From Agaribacillus aureus (GTDB lineage: Bacteria; Bacteroidota; Bacteroidia; Cytophagales; Cyclobacteriaceae), in the NCBI GenBank assembly GCA_030442055.1, contig JAUJEB010000001.1, positions 2,356,001 through 2,420,000 of the forward strand: a DNA stretch of 64,000 nucleotides, in the 5' to 3' direction. A program made the position numbers and the translations under genes. This document shows positions 41,915 to 50,094 of the stretch, piece after piece (the stretch's first letter is position 1; the number at the start of each line of letters is the position of its first letter). Under the pieces are notes generated by a model that was not told the DNA's origin, made no database searches, and saw only the letters and a list, made by a program, of their open reading frames with translations.

Positions 41915-42916
41915 ATGTATTTCAGCAGAAAAGCCATCGAAGACATTATCCGGTTTGCGCAAGGTAAGGGCATTGATGCCAATATTTTTTATAAAGCATT
42001 GGGCCAAACCAAAGAGGAACTGGCCCTTATTGAATTTGTGGATTACACCACCATTGCCAAAACTCTTCAGTTAGCGGTAGAGGCAAGCCAGGACGATTAT
42101 TTTGGGTTGCACATGGGGTGTGAAGACCAATTAAATGCCACCAGCAGGCTGGACAACATCATGTCAAGAAGTTTTGACCTGGAAGAAACATTGGCTAATG
42201 CCACGCAATACAGCAGGCTTATCAGTGACGCAGCCACCAGCAAGCTGATCATTACCGCTGATGCCTTCAGATACGAATTTCAGCTGAACCCCGACTGGCT
42301 GATGCAAAACGATATTGCCGTGAGGAATGCCATTGACCTGGCTCTAGCCAGGGTTAAAAACACGATATTCTTGTTATCTGACGGGCAATGTTCACCGGTG
42401 GCTGTTCAATTCCACTATCCCAAACCAAAAAAAATTGAGGAGTATTATGCTGTATTTAATGCTCCTTTAGTTTTTAACAAGTCACATTCTGCCGTTATTT
42501 TTCCAAAACAGTTTCTAAAATTCCAAAACCCATTCTTTAAAAAAGGTATTTTGGAAACGCTCAAAAGGCATGGCGACGAGGAGCTCCGTAAATTATCAAC
42601 TGACAATAGCTTTTCAAAGGAGGTGAAAAAATACATTTATCATCAACTTAGCCCTGATTATCCAAATGTTGCAACAGTCGCCAAGGGTTTAAGCATGTCG
42701 CGACGGTCCCTGCAAAGGAAACTGTCGGAGGAAGGGAGCTCTTATCAACAAATACTGCTTGATGTGAGGATGAAACTGGCATCTAAGTACCTGAAAGAAT
42801 ATCAACTAAGTGTCAGTGAAACCGCCTTTCTCTTAGGCTATGCTGAATCGGCGGCCTTTATCAGGGTTTTTAAAAAATATTATGATATGACACCAACAGC
42901 ATTTTTGAAAGTGTGA
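41915..42916 (+). CDS. AraC-family transcriptional regulator (OruR/ArgR-like N-terminal domain)
   Basis: The ATG at 41915 gives 333 residues, MYFSRKAIEDI; the frame begins at a TTG at 41900. Residues about 15-200 match the arabinose-binding-like N-terminal domain of the OruR/ArgR group (LHMGCEDQLNATSRLDNIM is typical). Residues about 235-333 are an AraC helix-turn-helix pair (VATVAKGLSMSRRSLQRKL; VSETAFLLGYAESAAFIRVFKKYY). It is divergent from the TfoX-like/membrane-protein operon, with about 80 bp between them, and may control that operon. Ligand unknown. Confidence 0.92.
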   Translation: MYFSRKAIEDIIRFAQGKGIDANIFYKALGQTKEELALIEFVDYTTIAKTLQLAVEASQDDYFGLHMGCEDQLNATSRLDNIMSRSFDLEETLANATQYSRLISDAATSKLIITADAFRYEFQLNPDWLMQNDIAVRNAIDLALARVKNTIFLLSDGQCSPVAVQFHYPKPKKIEEYYAVFNAPLVFNKSHSAVIFPKQFLKFQNPFFKKGILETLKRHGDEELRKLSTDNSFSKEVKKYIYHQLSPDYPNVATVAKGLSMSRRSLQRKLSEEGSSYQQILLDVRMKLASKYLKEYQLSVSETAFLLGYAESAAFIRVFKKYYDMTPTAFLKV

Positions 42917-42943
42917 TTTGGTGTCAGGAAGATGGTCACCTTT

Positions 42944-43261
42944 TCACTTTGAGAGGAGCCTATCCCCGCGATTTAACATTTGAACATTGAAATTGACTTT
43001 AGCCTCCAAAGCATTAAATACTTTTAGTATTGTTTCAATCGTTACATTACCTGTACTATTTTCCAGCCTGGAGATTTGAGCTTTCTTCACACCAATCAAC
43101 TTGCCAAGTTGTTCCTGAGTTAAGCAACGTCGTTTCCTTGCCCTTTTGATTGTATCACCAATCAATTCGAGTTTAAGTTCAAATTCATATTGATCTCTTT
43201 CGGGTGATCCCTTCAACCCTATTAATTTATCTTCTGCCTCAGATAAGGTATATCGTTTCAT
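42944..43261 (-). CDS. HigA-type XRE antitoxin
   Basis: A 105-residue protein with a helix-turn-helix of the Cro/C1 class at about residues 38-92 (LTQEQLGKLIGVKKAQISRLE). The layout, with an N-terminal segment before the HTH, matches HigA antitoxins of HigBA modules, in which the toxin gene comes first. The preceding DNA does hold a HigB/RelE-like reading frame, but it is truncated and frameshifted (43267-43403), so this antitoxin seems to have lost its toxin. It may still act as a repressor or protect against a related toxin elsewhere. Confidence 0.85.
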   Translation of the reverse strand: MKRYTLSEAEDKLIGLKGSPERDQYEFELKLELIGDTIKRARKRRCLTQEQLGKLIGVKKAQISRLENSTGNVTIETILKVFNALEAKVNFNVQMLNRGDRLLSK

Positions 43262-43266
43262 GGCTA

Positions 43267-43403
43267 TTATTTATTTTTAAAATATTCTTGACGAATACTT
43301 TCAGCTTTTTCAATTTCTTTTCTGTGCACTTTGCTTGTTTTCTTGATAATTCCAGGAAAATTTCATTGAAAGTAAAAAGTTGCGTCTTTCCGGTAAACCA
43401 GTA
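43267..43403 (-). pseudogene. Truncated, frameshifted HigB/RelE-like toxin remnant
   Basis: Translating the - strand just upstream of the HigA gene gives YWFTGKTQLFTFNEIFLELS in one frame and then, after a +1 shift, KKTSKVHRKEIEKAESIRQE followed by YFKNK and a stop five bases before the antitoxin ATG. KKTxKxxxxEIEKA is the conserved C-terminal motif of HigB toxins. The N-terminal two thirds are missing: the sequence is joined directly to the end of an unrelated lipoprotein gene. Confidence 0.72.
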
Positions 43404-43409
43404 TCACTT

Positions 43410-44525
43410 TCAATTTTTGATTAATTCGAATTCTATGTCACCAAAAAAGGAATTTTCTTCGTTAATTTGTTCAACATCCATAGTGAGACAAATTTTATTG
43501 TTTTCTAAAAATTTTAAGCTGGCTAAATCAGTTCTATTTTCACTATGAAGCTTGATAAATTTACCGTTTTCTCCCAAGTTCCAGGTGCCAATTATTTCCC
43601 TGGCATGAGAAACCGTTTTATTCTCAATAATTGTTTTCCCGCCAAATTCTATTTTGAAAGAATTTTCCACAAATTTTACTTTCCAATAATCGTCGAAGTA
43701 TTCTTGGAGATTTAAAAAGTAATCAGCTTTTACGGGATAACCATCATCTGCACGCCATGTTCCAATTAGTGTATTTTTTAATTCATCTTGTTTTGATTGA
43801 TCAATTATGTTCAATTTCCTCATTTCTACATTGTGGAATTCCGGTTGTTGCCTGGAGAAATTGTAAAAACCCACTTCGAAATTTTTTTTCTGTTTTCCCT
43901 TAATGTGAAAGAGGTACTCTTCAAAACCATTAGTAGTTACAAGACTTAGAAAGTAATGGTTTTTGTACTTGTATGCTGACACTATTGCATTTCTTGTATA
44001 GAGGCTTCGATTATGACTTATCTGAACAAGTATGTTGTTGCCGTTACTTCCAAAAATGATTTCAATGTAATTGGCCTCGTCGGTATCCATTGAAATTCTC
44101 CACATATTGTTAGTTAATTCATTGTAAAGTTGTAGGTTATCCGGCATCGACGATTGGCCTAATGGTTCTACTCGATAATATCTTGTGTCCCAACTTTGCG
44201 ATGAATCCACCAATAAAATATGGGAACGTGGATAATATTGTCCTTTGAATGAGTTTGCCTCTTTAACGATTGAAATTTTATTAGTTTTTTCACTAATTGT
44301 CCAATAAGCTTTTGCTGTATCTCTCCCTATAAATTCAACCGTGTCTTTGGTTGTAAAGTTTAACAGAAAGCCACTAACATGGAATGAGGTGTCAAAATGC
44401 ATTGCAACGGAATCGGAAATCTTAAGCCTATAATTATACGGCGAATACCAAAGTCCTGATAATTTAAGTGGCTCTTGACAACAAAGAAGTAAGCAAAAAA
44501 TAAAAATATAATGATTTTTTTTCAT
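43410..44525 (-). CDS. Putative lipoprotein, unknown family
   Basis: A 371-residue protein with a lipoprotein-type N-terminus (MKKNHYIFIFCLLLCCQEPL; the lipobox cysteine is at residue 15 or 16). The mature part is beta-rich, with two similar ~100-residue modules (WRISMDTDEANYIEIIFG; YWKVKFVENSFKIEFGG) and recurring G-x-W and GTW(R/N) motifs that look lipocalin-like (LIGTWRADDG; IIGTWNLGENG). No named family is recognised. Its stop codon is only 6 bp from the toxin remnant, which suggests that insertion or rearrangement brought it here. GC content looks lower than in neighbouring genes, as in other acquired cargo. Confidence 0.65.
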   Translation of the reverse strand: MKKNHYIFIFCLLLCCQEPLKLSGLWYSPYNYRLKISDSVAMHFDTSFHVSGFLLNFTTKDTVEFIGRDTAKAYWTISEKTNKISIVKEANSFKGQYYPRSHILLVDSSQSWDTRYYRVEPLGQSSMPDNLQLYNELTNNMWRISMDTDEANYIEIIFGSNGNNILVQISHNRSLYTRNAIVSAYKYKNHYFLSLVTTNGFEEYLFHIKGKQKKNFEVGFYNFSRQQPEFHNVEMRKLNIIDQSKQDELKNTLIGTWRADDGYPVKADYFLNLQEYFDDYWKVKFVENSFKIEFGGKTIIENKTVSHAREIIGTWNLGENGKFIKLHSENRTDLASLKFLENNKICLTMDVEQINEENSFFGDIEFELIKN

Positions 44526-44832
44526 TAGGTGATAGATTTAATATCCATTACAAAATGTTGCGACTTCGGGTATTAAATACAAGCCTTCAGAGGTAATTAC
44601 TTGTACAAATAGTTGGCGTTCAGCATAATATTCTTTTTCTAACTTGCCTCATCTCTACTTACAGATTTCTTGATAGTTTTTTTATTTATTACCATTATTT
44701 TAAAGATAAATCAATTCTCTTATGGTATTTCAAACAAATGATTTTTTACAATTATGCGGAATTAAATTACGCAAGATAAATATTTGTAAGGAGAATAATT
44801 TGGAATTATTTTGTGGCTTTTTATAGAATACC
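44526..44832. other. 307-bp AT-rich gap, no supported gene
   Basis: The DNA is clearly AT-rich. A 34-codon ORF from 44722 to 44826 on the + strand has no supporting features. The right end lies just after the stop of a - strand HTH gene; no clear terminator hairpin was found. Confidence 0.4.
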
Positions 44833-45393
44833 TTAAGCCAAGGTAAAATCAGCTTTACTTAGTTTCAACTTTGGATTAGCTAATTTTTTGATTGAAGCCT
44901 TAATTTTTGTCCGTTCCGCATGGGATAAAAAAGTAGGAACCAGGTCAATTAAGTCGATTTTTAATAATCTATTTATTATTACCAGATCTTTTAAAGAAAA
45001 AGGGCTCACCCCATTCCTCAATTCGGACATATAAGATTTACTTTCATGCCCCAGAATTAACCCTAATTCCTGTTGATTCAACCCTAACCTCTTTAATTTG
45101 GATCTTATCAAATTCTTTCTTCTCTCGATAAACAGTCTTTCTTTCTCAGCAATTATTTCCGCAAGGTCGTTTTCCTTTAGTTTATTTTCACTAATTTTTG
45201 TTTTAGCGGACCAATTTCTGTTTTCATAATCCTGAATTAAATCTCTTAACTTCTTTCTGACATGTTTCAATTTTGGATCCTCCTGTGCCAAAACCCTGAG
45301 TCTTCTGTCAGCAATTAGAGCCCTTTCAAAATCCAATTCATCCTGGATTTTTCCTATTTCAAGAATCTCCTTTACATCAAATTGTATTTTCAT
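44833..45393 (-). CDS. HTH (XRE-like) antitoxin-type protein without visible partner
   Basis: A 186-residue basic protein. Residues about 5-85 are helical and charged (EILEIGKIQDELDFERALIA). Residues about 96-150 form a Cro/C1-like helix-turn-helix (LGLNQQELGLILGHESKSYMS; SELRNGVSPFSLKDLVIINR), given here in two parts. Similar proteins are antitoxins of HigBA-like pairs with the toxin gene upstream, but upstream here is a tRNA-Leu gene, and no toxin frame was found on either side, so it appears to be an orphan. Being next to tRNA genes fits an element integrated at a tRNA locus. Confidence 0.72.
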   Translation of the reverse strand: MKIQFDVKEILEIGKIQDELDFERALIADRRLRVLAQEDPKLKHVRKKLRDLIQDYENRNWSAKTKISENKLKENDLAEIIAEKERLFIERRKNLIRSKLKRLGLNQQELGLILGHESKSYMSELRNGVSPFSLKDLVIINRLLKIDLIDLVPTFLSHAERTKIKASIKKLANPKLKLSKADFTLA

Positions 45394-45435
45394 AGTTTTT
45401 CAAAATCAAGCGCTGGTTTAAAAGATTAGTTTGAG

Positions 45436-45509
45436 TTGGAGTGTGAGTATTGAGGGAAAAACAGCTTTCCGTATGAGTAGCTCGCTCTTGCTCCCTACTC
45501 ACACTCCAA
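45436..45509 (-). terminator. Nested hairpins downstream of tRNA-Leu(CAG)
   Basis: A perfect 14-bp inverted repeat (TTGGAGTGTGAGTA at 45436-45449 with its complement at 45496-45509) encloses a second, imperfect one (GTATGAGTAG at 45471-45480 with CTACTCACAC at 45495-45504). The two share an arm and cannot both form, so they are alternative structures just past the tRNA 3' end. Confidence 0.65.
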
Positions 45510-45519
45510 ACTGTTTTTG

Positions 45520-45604
45520 TGCGCACAAGAGGACTCGAACCTCCACGCCCAAAAAGGGCACCAGGTCCTGAACCTGGCGCGTCTACCAATTCCGCCACGT
45601 GCGC
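45520..45604 (-). tRNA. tRNA-Leu (anticodon CAG)
   Basis: An 85-nt tRNA with a 7-bp acceptor stem (GCGCACG/TGTGCGC), the D-arm GGCGGAATTGGTAGACGCG, anticodon stem CCAGG/CCTGG around loop TTCAGGA (anticodon at 45568-45570), a long class-II variable arm (TGCCCTTTTTGGGCG), and T-arm GGTTCGAGTCC. The CCA end is not encoded. It lies in a tandem duplication with tRNA-Leu(GAG). Confidence 0.96.
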
Positions 45605-45643
45605 ATTTAAGGTAGTTAAGGCTCATGGCCTTATATCGAGCCC

Positions 45644-45675
45644 CAAAACTAGGAAGTATTTTTTAGGGAAACAAA
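45644..45675 (-). promoter_or_regulatory. Promoter of tRNA-Leu(CAG)
   Basis: On the - strand, TTTG (45672-45675) and TAGTTTTG (45644-45651) are separated by exactly 20 bp, matching the Bacteroidota primary-sigma consensus TTTG-N19-21-TAnnTTTG. The -7 box ends 39 bp before the tRNA. Confidence 0.88.
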
Positions 45676-45839
45676 TTTGATTTTTGGTTTTTGGTTCTTT
45701 GCTTTCAATTACCGGTTGGTGATCTGCCCATCGCGTTGGTCCCCTACAGTACTGACGCAGAAATACAGATGAAATGGTTTAAGTAATCTTACCCAAATCC
45801 GTAATATCGGTATGGGCGGCTTGAGAGGAAAACAGCTCC

Positions 45840-45874
45840 GTATGAGTAGCTTCACGCTTGCTCGCTACTCATAC
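45840..45874 (-). terminator. Terminator hairpin of tRNA-Leu(GAG)
   Basis: A perfect 11-bp stem, GTATGAGTAGC (45840-45850) with GCTACTCATAC (45864-45874), 13-nt loop, followed on the - strand by GGAGCTGTTTTCC. It starts 15 bp after the tRNA 3' end. Confidence 0.75.
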
Positions 45875-45889
45875 GCCAAACTGTTCTTG

Positions 45890-45975
45890 TGCGCACGAGA
45901 GGAGTCGAACCTCCACGCCCAAAAACGGGCACCAGGCCCTCAACCTGGCGCGTCTACCAATTCCGCCACGTGCGC
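45890..45975 (-). tRNA. tRNA-Leu (anticodon GAG)
   Basis: An 86-nt tRNA almost identical to the CAG copy 371 bp away. The anticodon loop reads TTGAGGG (anticodon at 45939-45941), and the acceptor stem is GCGCACG/CGTGCGC, fully paired. D-arm, long variable arm (TGCCCGTTTTTGGGCG) and T-arm (GGTTCGACTCC) are intact; no encoded CCA. Confidence 0.96.
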
Positions 45976-46014
45976 ATCATGGGGAACAAAGCTTATGATT
46001 TGGCTTTGTGGCCC

Positions 46015-46046
46015 CAAAACTAGGAAGTATTTTTAAGGGAAACAAA
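46015..46046 (-). promoter_or_regulatory. Promoter of tRNA-Leu(GAG)
   Basis: TTTG (46043-46046) and TAGTTTTG (46015-46022) on the - strand with a 20-bp spacer, the same arrangement and nearly the same sequence as the promoter 371 bp away. Confidence 0.88.
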
Positions 46047-46111
46047 TTTGATTTTTTGGTTTTTCGATTTTGATTGCGACCAGATAATGCAACAGGGGTT
46101 TAAACCGGAAG

Positions 46112-47059
46112 TCAAACACGCCTAAAAATAGTATTAACAAAGTAATGCTTGCAATCATAAAGCTGTTTTACCACTTTCAACCCGGCGTCAGCGCCTAACT
46201 TACCGATGGTTTCCAGGTCATATTTTTGGGAAATTTCCATATCAATGGCTTCCCAGGCTTTAAAGGTAAAGCTTTGCTGCAAAGATTCAATACATACTTT
46301 CTGTTCCTTGGTGCTCACCAGGTAGCTTTTGGTAGCTCCGGTTAACGGATCATATATAGGCCAGTGCTTAAAATTGGTGGTGTCAAAATTTCCTCCCAGC
46401 TCATTGTTGATCCTTTGTAGCAAGTTCATATTAAACGCCCTGGTAATGCCATGGGGATCATTGTACGCATTTAATATGGCCTCCGGATCTTTTTTTAAGT
46501 CAAAGCCTACCATCAGGTAATCTTCGGGAGATAGTTTTTGGGCCAGCTGACTTAAAAAGCTAACGGCCTGATCATACTGAAAATTTCCAATATTGGACCC
46601 CAAAAATAAAATGGCCTTGCGAATTTCGCCGGTGTTGTCCAATGTATCGAGGGCCTTGAAGTACTCATTGTTAAGGGGTTCTACTTCAAGTGTTGGAAAA
46701 TTCTGCCCCAAATCAGCTGAAAGTTCTTCCAGCACGTTTTGCGAGATATCAATGGGGTGATACTTAAAACTTGCGTTTCTTTTTAAGAAATGTTTTAATA
46801 AAACCTTGGTTTTCAGCCCGTCTCCGGCTCCAAATTCAATCAGCTGAAAGGGTTTCCCATCTTTTCCAAAAAGATTTAATATGGCCTCCTTATGCATGGT
46901 GAATACCTCGTATTCACTACGAGTGAGATAGTACTCCGGCATCTTCATTATTTCCTGAAAAAGTTCGTCCCCCTTCTCATTATAAAAATATTTAGAAGAC
47001 AAATATTTTGGTTCCGAAGAAAGCCCTTTCTGCACCTCCTCCCCGAAAGATAAACTCAT
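46112..47059 (-). CDS. egtD: L-histidine N(alpha)-methyltransferase EgtD
   Basis: A 315-residue SAM-dependent enzyme that trimethylates histidine to hercynine, the first step of ergothioneine synthesis. Recognisable segments are LSSKYFYNEKGDELFQEIMKM (given in two: LSSKYFYNEKG and DELFQEIMKM), PEYYLTRSE near residue 37, the SAM motif LIEFGAGDGLKTK at about 72-84, and AILFLGSNIGNFQ near 147. The length and the PEYYLTRSE motif are those of EgtD (DUF2260-type). It lies 23 bp after egtB on the same strand, forming a compact two-gene pathway. No egtC or egtE is present, as is usual outside actinobacteria. Confidence 0.95.
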   Translation of the reverse strand: MSLSFGEEVQKGLSSEPKYLSSKYFYNEKGDELFQEIMKMPEYYLTRSEYEVFTMHKEAILNLFGKDGKPFQLIEFGAGDGLKTKVLLKHFLKRNASFKYHPIDISQNVLEELSADLGQNFPTLEVEPLNNEYFKALDTLDNTGEIRKAILFLGSNIGNFQYDQAVSFLSQLAQKLSPEDYLMVGFDLKKDPEAILNAYNDPHGITRAFNMNLLQRINNELGGNFDTTNFKHWPIYDPLTGATKSYLVSTKEQKVCIESLQQSFTFKAWEAIDMEISQKYDLETIGKLGADAGLKVVKQLYDCKHYFVNTIFRRV

Positions 47060-47082
47060 AATTTAGGGTAGTTTATAAAAGA

Positions 47083-48327
47083 TTATATATGTTCTGCTAG
47101 TCTTACTCCAGTGAATTGCCAACGTAAATGCGGGTGAAAGAAATTACGATAGGTATGCCTGATATGATCTGCTGGCGTAGCACATGATCCGCCCCTTAAT
47201 ACCTTCTGATTTACCATAAACTTGCCATTGTATTCTCCAATGGCGCCGGCTGCTTTCTTAAAATAAGGATAAGGCAGGTAGGCGCTACTGGTCCATTCCC
47301 AGGTGTCTCCAAACATTTGAGGCGTTTGGTTATCATTAAATTTGGGCCTGAAGCTTTCTGAGTCAACAAAATTGCAGTGGCCATTTATAACAGGCTCTGC
47401 TTTTTTGCCGGCAACCTCCCACTCAAACTCGGTCATAAGCCTTTTGCCCCGCCAACTGGCATAGGCATCAGCTTCGAAAAAACTAATATGTGTTACGGGT
47501 TCGTATAAATCTATTTTTTCAAAGCCATTGAGGGTATAATAATACCATTGGTTGTCAACTTGATGCCAATAAAACGGCGCAGAGATCTTTTCGGCTTTTA
47601 CCCACTCCCAGCCTTCCATTAACCAATATTCAAATCGCTTATATCCTCCGGCTTCTATAAATTCAAGGTATTCCCCATTGGTAATCAACCGATTCATAAA
47701 ACGATACGGTTGCAGGAAAACCTGGTGTACGCCTTCCTCATTGTCAAAATGAAAGCCATCTCCTTCATAGCCGATCTTATATATACCACCTTCAATTTCC
47801 GTATAATCTTCCTTTAAACTGGCATGGGTATGCCTTTTGACATTGCTTTCCCAAAAGGTCGGAAATAATGGATTGTTGCCAAGAATATATTTAATATCGG
47901 TAATCAATAACTCCTGGTGTTGCTGTTCATGTTGCAGGCCCAATTCCATCAAATCTGCCATTTCGGTTGTCAAATGCTGATTTTCCAGAAAATGGTCAAT
48001 CTTTTCATTTACAAAAGCTCTGTATTTCAATACCTCCTTAACACCAGGGCGGGTTAAATTTCCTCTGTTGGCCCGTAATACCCGTTTTCCAACGCTTTCG
48101 TAATAGCTGTTAAAAAGGAAGTTAAAATCCTTGTCGTACTCCTGGTAGTTTTTATCAAATTTGCATAAGATAAATTGTTCAAAAAACCAGGTTGTGTGCG
48201 CCAGGTGCCATTTAGGCGGACTAACATCCACCACTGGTTGCACCACAAAATCTTCCGGGCTCAGGGTAGAGACCAATTTTTCCGTCTGCTGCCTGACTTT
48301 GTTAAACTTTTCCTTTAGATTTTTCAT
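47083..48327 (-). CDS. egtB: Ergothioneine synthase EgtB (sulfoxide synthase)
   Basis: A 414-residue non-heme iron enzyme that joins hercynine to a thiol (cysteine or gamma-glutamylcysteine) with O2, giving a sulfoxide precursor of ergothioneine. The N-terminal DinB-like domain supplies the three iron-binding histidines: His44 in WHLAHTTWFFE, and His133/His137 in LQHEQQHQELL. The C-terminal half is a FGE-sulfatase/lectin-like fold (ISFFEADAYASWRGKRLMTE; WEWTSSAYLPYPYF; VLRGGSCATP). The arrangement is typical of EgtB enzymes of mixed bacterial lineages. It is the first gene of the egtB-egtD operon. Confidence 0.94.
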   Translation of the reverse strand: MKNLKEKFNKVRQQTEKLVSTLSPEDFVVQPVVDVSPPKWHLAHTTWFFEQFILCKFDKNYQEYDKDFNFLFNSYYESVGKRVLRANRGNLTRPGVKEVLKYRAFVNEKIDHFLENQHLTTEMADLMELGLQHEQQHQELLITDIKYILGNNPLFPTFWESNVKRHTHASLKEDYTEIEGGIYKIGYEGDGFHFDNEEGVHQVFLQPYRFMNRLITNGEYLEFIEAGGYKRFEYWLMEGWEWVKAEKISAPFYWHQVDNQWYYYTLNGFEKIDLYEPVTHISFFEADAYASWRGKRLMTEFEWEVAGKKAEPVINGHCNFVDSESFRPKFNDNQTPQMFGDTWEWTSSAYLPYPYFKKAAGAIGEYNGKFMVNQKVLRGGSCATPADHIRHTYRNFFHPHLRWQFTGVRLAEHI

Positions 48328-48609
48328 TTTGGGGGGTCATTGAGGGAGTCATTGCGCTGTTGGAGTGGTGATCTGCATACATTTTGATTGTGATCTTTTG
48401 GATTAAAGTTCCCAAATCAATCTGGTTTAGTGCACATCCCGTAAAAGTCATATATGTAAATATATAAACTTAAGGTCAAGTAGAGAAATTATTTCAATAT
48501 TTAAAGTATTTCTTTCCATCAACAAAATTATACATCTGTCGCGTGAAAGACTAAAGTCAAAAATGATTGAGAACACGATCAAATCCACCAATTCCGAGGG
48601 TTGATTTAG

Positions 48610-49785
48610 CTATTTGGGAATCGAAAAATAAAAAATCGATCCTTCGCCAATCTTTGACTTGACCCATATTTTACCCCCGTGATCTTCTATGATAGATTTG
48701 CAGGTAGAGAGTCCTATACCCGATCCCGGAATGTCCTTCACATTTCCAACCCTTTTTTTGTACTTAAAAACGTTAGATAAATGCTTCTTTCCAATTCCGA
48801 TACCATTGTCTTTGACAGCAAATTGCCAGTGACTTTTTAATGCTTTGATACTAATTTCTATTTTAGGTTTTTTCTTATCATTAAACTTTATCGCATTATC
48901 AATTAAGTTTAAAAATACCTGGTGTAATTGGGTGGCATTACCGTATATTACCGGGAGGTTTTTATTTTTGACGGTAATCTTCGCATTGCCCATAATACTT
49001 GACAGGTCTGTTTTTATATCTGTAATCAGTGTTTCGCAATCTATATAGGTTTTGTCAGTCAAAGGAGATTTTTCCGGATCTGTATTGAGATGATCGATAA
49101 TTAATGATTTCATCCTTTTAATAATACCCATGATTTTATCAAAATCTTCCTTTATTTGCGAATCATTAACTTTAAGTGCAATAATTTCAATCAAAGCAGC
49201 TATACTATTCAGAGGACTACGCAGATCATGCGCTACCTTTTTTATCCTGTCAGGCCACTCATTTTCGTTTTCAGCCCCTTTTTTATCTTTGGTAAGCTGG
49301 GGAATTTCCCGAAAATAGCTGGCGTCCAATCCAATATTGACGATATGGAATCCCGGCTTAAAAATGGGGATGAGCCAGTTTCTAAATTGCCATTTATTGT
49401 TACCGTAGCTTCCAACATTAGAAAATTGTACCAATTTTCCTTTCATGGCCCGGTTAAAAAACTTTTGTAAGTGAGGATATAATTTGAATATGTTGGCTCC
49501 TTCCAGCTGATGTTTATACAATCCTATGCCAATTAACCCGGCACCATTTGAATAAATAATATTTCCCTTGTGGTCCACTACATTCACGTAGAAGGAAAAA
49601 CTGCTGAGCAAGCCTTCAATTATTTTTTCATACTTACCATATTCAAAAAGTCGTTGATTTTGAAAATTAACTTTTTGATGTAGCGTATTGTTTTTCTTTA
49701 ATAATCGATACTTCTTTTTCAAAGACCGGTATTTCTTTGAAAGCTTTTTCCCTGATGATATTTTTCGTCGCCCTGCGGATTTCAT
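48610..49785 (-). CDS. Sensor histidine kinase (PAS + HisKA + HATPase)
   Basis: A 391-residue kinase without membrane helices, so a cytoplasmic or scaffold-bound sensor. The first ~60 residues are very basic and helical (KKLSKKYRSLKKKYRLLKKN). Residues about 60-170 are a PAS-like domain, residues about 180-245 the dimerisation and phosphoacceptor helix with the H-box VAHDLRSPLNS, and residues 275-390 the ATPase (LHQVFLNLIDNAIKF; VKDNGIGIG; GSGIGLSTCKSIIEDHGG). No response regulator is adjacent. It is divergent from the CarH-like regulator gene with 309 bp between them. Confidence 0.9.
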   Translation of the reverse strand: MKSAGRRKISSGKKLSKKYRSLKKKYRLLKKNNTLHQKVNFQNQRLFEYGKYEKIIEGLLSSFSFYVNVVDHKGNIIYSNGAGLIGIGLYKHQLEGANIFKLYPHLQKFFNRAMKGKLVQFSNVGSYGNNKWQFRNWLIPIFKPGFHIVNIGLDASYFREIPQLTKDKKGAENENEWPDRIKKVAHDLRSPLNSIAALIEIIALKVNDSQIKEDFDKIMGIIKRMKSLIIDHLNTDPEKSPLTDKTYIDCETLITDIKTDLSSIMGNAKITVKNKNLPVIYGNATQLHQVFLNLIDNAIKFNDKKKPKIEISIKALKSHWQFAVKDNGIGIGKKHLSNVFKYKKRVGNVKDIPGSGIGLSTCKSIIEDHGGKIWVKSKIGEGSIFYFSIPK

Positions 49786-50094
49786 AAAAAGAAGTAATGG
49801 ATAGTACCACCTGACCTTCGCATTGCTAAAGGTTAAATACCTAAAAAGTGTCCTGCCGCTTCATATTTATTTCCAGGTACAATGCCAATCTAACCAATAA
49901 TGCAGTGTTAATTTTAAATCTGCCACTTTTTTTTTCACAATTGTAAAAAAACCTGTGCTTTACACTGAGATTTCTTATTTTTAAGATGGCTAACATTGAA
50001 AATGAGAAATTTGACCCCACTTTAAAAACATATTTTCCATTTCTATGTTAATGTTATATTGAGAATAAAAACGAGCGAATAACCGATTTATAAA
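49786..50094. promoter_or_regulatory. 309-bp divergent intergenic region
   Basis: It holds the promoters of the histidine kinase (-) and of the CarH-like regulator (+). It is AT-rich with long T-runs. No TTTG/TAnnTTTG pair or operator could be placed with confidence. Confidence 0.4.

Noticed and set aside
44722-44826. A 34-codon + strand ORF
   Set aside because: It lies in AT-rich DNA with no ribosome binding site, neighbours or recognisable features.
45377-45598. A 73-codon ORF on the - strand across tRNA-Leu(CAG)
   Set aside because: It is the known spurious translation of a tRNA-Leu gene (reading GSGPGALFGRGGSSPLVRT) and overlaps a secure tRNA.
45812-46036. A 74-codon + strand ORF across tRNA-Leu(GAG)
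   Set aside because: It is the antisense of a tRNA gene, with the usual artefactual reading (CAREESNLHAQKRAPGPQPG).
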